DNA from: Rhodospirillaceae bacterium
GTDB taxonomy: Bacteria; Pseudomonadota; Alphaproteobacteria; JABSOH01
Direction: 5' to 3'
DNA: 6,774 nucleotides
Assembly: GCA_020629355.1 (NCBI GenBank)
Contig: JAHDDM010000070.1
Location: 1 to 6,774 of the forward strand
A model generated the notes under the pieces. The model was not told where the DNA came from. It ran no database searches and worked only from the letters and a program-made list of their open reading frames with translations. Positions 6,359 to 6,774 of the stretch are shown here, one piece after another (position 1 is the first letter of the stretch; each line of letters begins with the position of its first letter). The translations under genes and the position numbers were made by a program.

Positions 6359-6391
6359 GGTTCAAAAATATGCGCAAATGCTTTATGAACC
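6359..6391. repeat. Inverted repeat between hspQ and ettA
   Basis: GGTTCAAAAA (6359-6368) and TTTATGAACC (6382-6391) form a 10-base inverted repeat with one mismatch around a 13-base centre. It lies 32 bases before the ettA start and upstream of the hspQ promoter. It has no T-run, so it is more likely an operator or part of the ettA leader than a terminator. The outer six bases on each side are perfectly complementary. Confidence 0.4.
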
Positions 6392-6422
6392 TTCTTTATG
6401 TCCATTTTATGAAGAGAGAACG

Positions 6423-6774
6423 ATGAGCAAACATCAATATGTCTATTTTATGCAGAACCTGAAGAAGAGCTATCCAGGTGGCCGTGAAGTTCTGAAAGGC
6501 GTTACCTTACAGTTTTTACCAGATGCCAAGATTGGCATTTTGGGGATGAATGGCGCGGGGAAATCGACTTTGCTGAAGATTATGGCGGGTGAGCTGGAGG
6601 CTTCTTCTGGCGAGGCCTATGCCGCGAAGGGTATTCGGGTTGGGTATTTACCGCAGGAGCCGAAACTGGACGAGAGCCTGAATGTCCGCGAGAATGTCAT
6701 GTTGGGTCTGGCAGAGATAGCTGGTGTGGTGCAGGCTTTTAACGACATTAGTATGCAGATGGCAGAGCCGATGG
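6423..6774 (+). CDS. ettA: Energy-dependent translational throttle protein EttA (partial, 5' part)
   Basis: EttA is an ABC-F ATPase without membrane domains. It binds the ribosomal E site and gates entry into elongation according to the ATP/ADP state. The first 117 codons are visible. They show the EttA-type start QYVYFMQNLKKSYPGGREVL, Walker A GMNGAGKST (41-49), the Q-loop GYLPQEPKLD (Q78), and NVRENVMLGLAEI leading into the region before the inserted arm. The signature motif, Walker B and the second ATPase domain lie beyond the right edge. The ATG at 6423 has a purine-rich GAAGAGAGAA directly upstream as its ribosome site. The gene is divergent from hspQ with a 144-base gap from the chosen hspQ start. 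The YPGG and LGMNG wording separates EttA from Uup and YheS-type ABC-F proteins. Confidence 0.94.
   Translation, partial: MSKHQYVYFMQNLKKSYPGGREVLKGVTLQFLPDAKIGILGMNGAGKSTLLKIMAGELEASSGEAYAAKGIRVGYLPQEPKLDESLNVRENVMLGLAEIAGVVQAFNDISMQMAEPM

Noticed and set aside
6382..6411. Three copies of TTTATG upstream of ettA
   Set aside because: Copies at 6382, 6395 and 6406 have uneven spacing (13 and 11 bases) and low complexity in an AT-rich gap; chance is the simpler explanation.

Overview
The window most likely comes from an alphaproteobacterium of moderate GC content. Two 60-base rows counted by hand gave about 52% GC inside soxA and 35% in the gap upstream of soxB. The lineage call rests mainly on HspQ, whose core (FPFRG, DVDP, RPRKDQPFYHLLAEN, AYVSEQNL) has the form usual in Alphaproteobacteria, with a heterotetrameric sarcosine oxidase operon and EttA also fitting. 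No species is assigned.

Bases 1-5081, minus strand: a compact soxBDAG operon for heterotetrameric sarcosine oxidase (TSOX). The order is soxB (3801-5081), a 14-base gap, soxD (3496-3786), a 1-base overlap, soxA (473-3496), an 8-base overlap, then soxG (from 480, running off the left edge). Together they oxidise sarcosine to glycine, reduce O2 to H2O2 and pass the methyl-derived one-carbon unit to tetrahydrofolate. The key features are present: the SoxB FAD fingerprint and the flavin-linking His region, the SoxD Cys6/Cys9/His59/Cys63 zinc set, the SoxA dinucleotide fold and its GcvT-like C-terminal half, and the SoxG folate-domain partner.

Bases 5082-5564: an AT-rich gap of 483 bases. It holds a candidate sox promoter next to soxB, a 20-codon minus-strand reading frame with a perfect Shine-Dalgarno, and a plus-strand reading frame (5353-5565) that looks like the worn C-terminal end of an IS1595/ISXO2-like transposase. 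The stop of this relic overlaps the start of the next gene (TAATG).

Bases 5565-6774: a YciI-family small protein gene (plus), hspQ (minus, convergent with yciI) and the first 117 codons of ettA (plus, divergent from hspQ). A minus-strand promoter upstream of hspQ fits the heat-shock sigma factor pattern of Alphaproteobacteria and helps choose the hspQ start. The short gap between hspQ and ettA also has a 10-base inverted repeat.

Most of the window is conventional metabolism and housekeeping. I see no clear undescribed system. The parts worth a second look are the transposase relic abutting yciI, the small reading frame, and the promoter architecture of hspQ.
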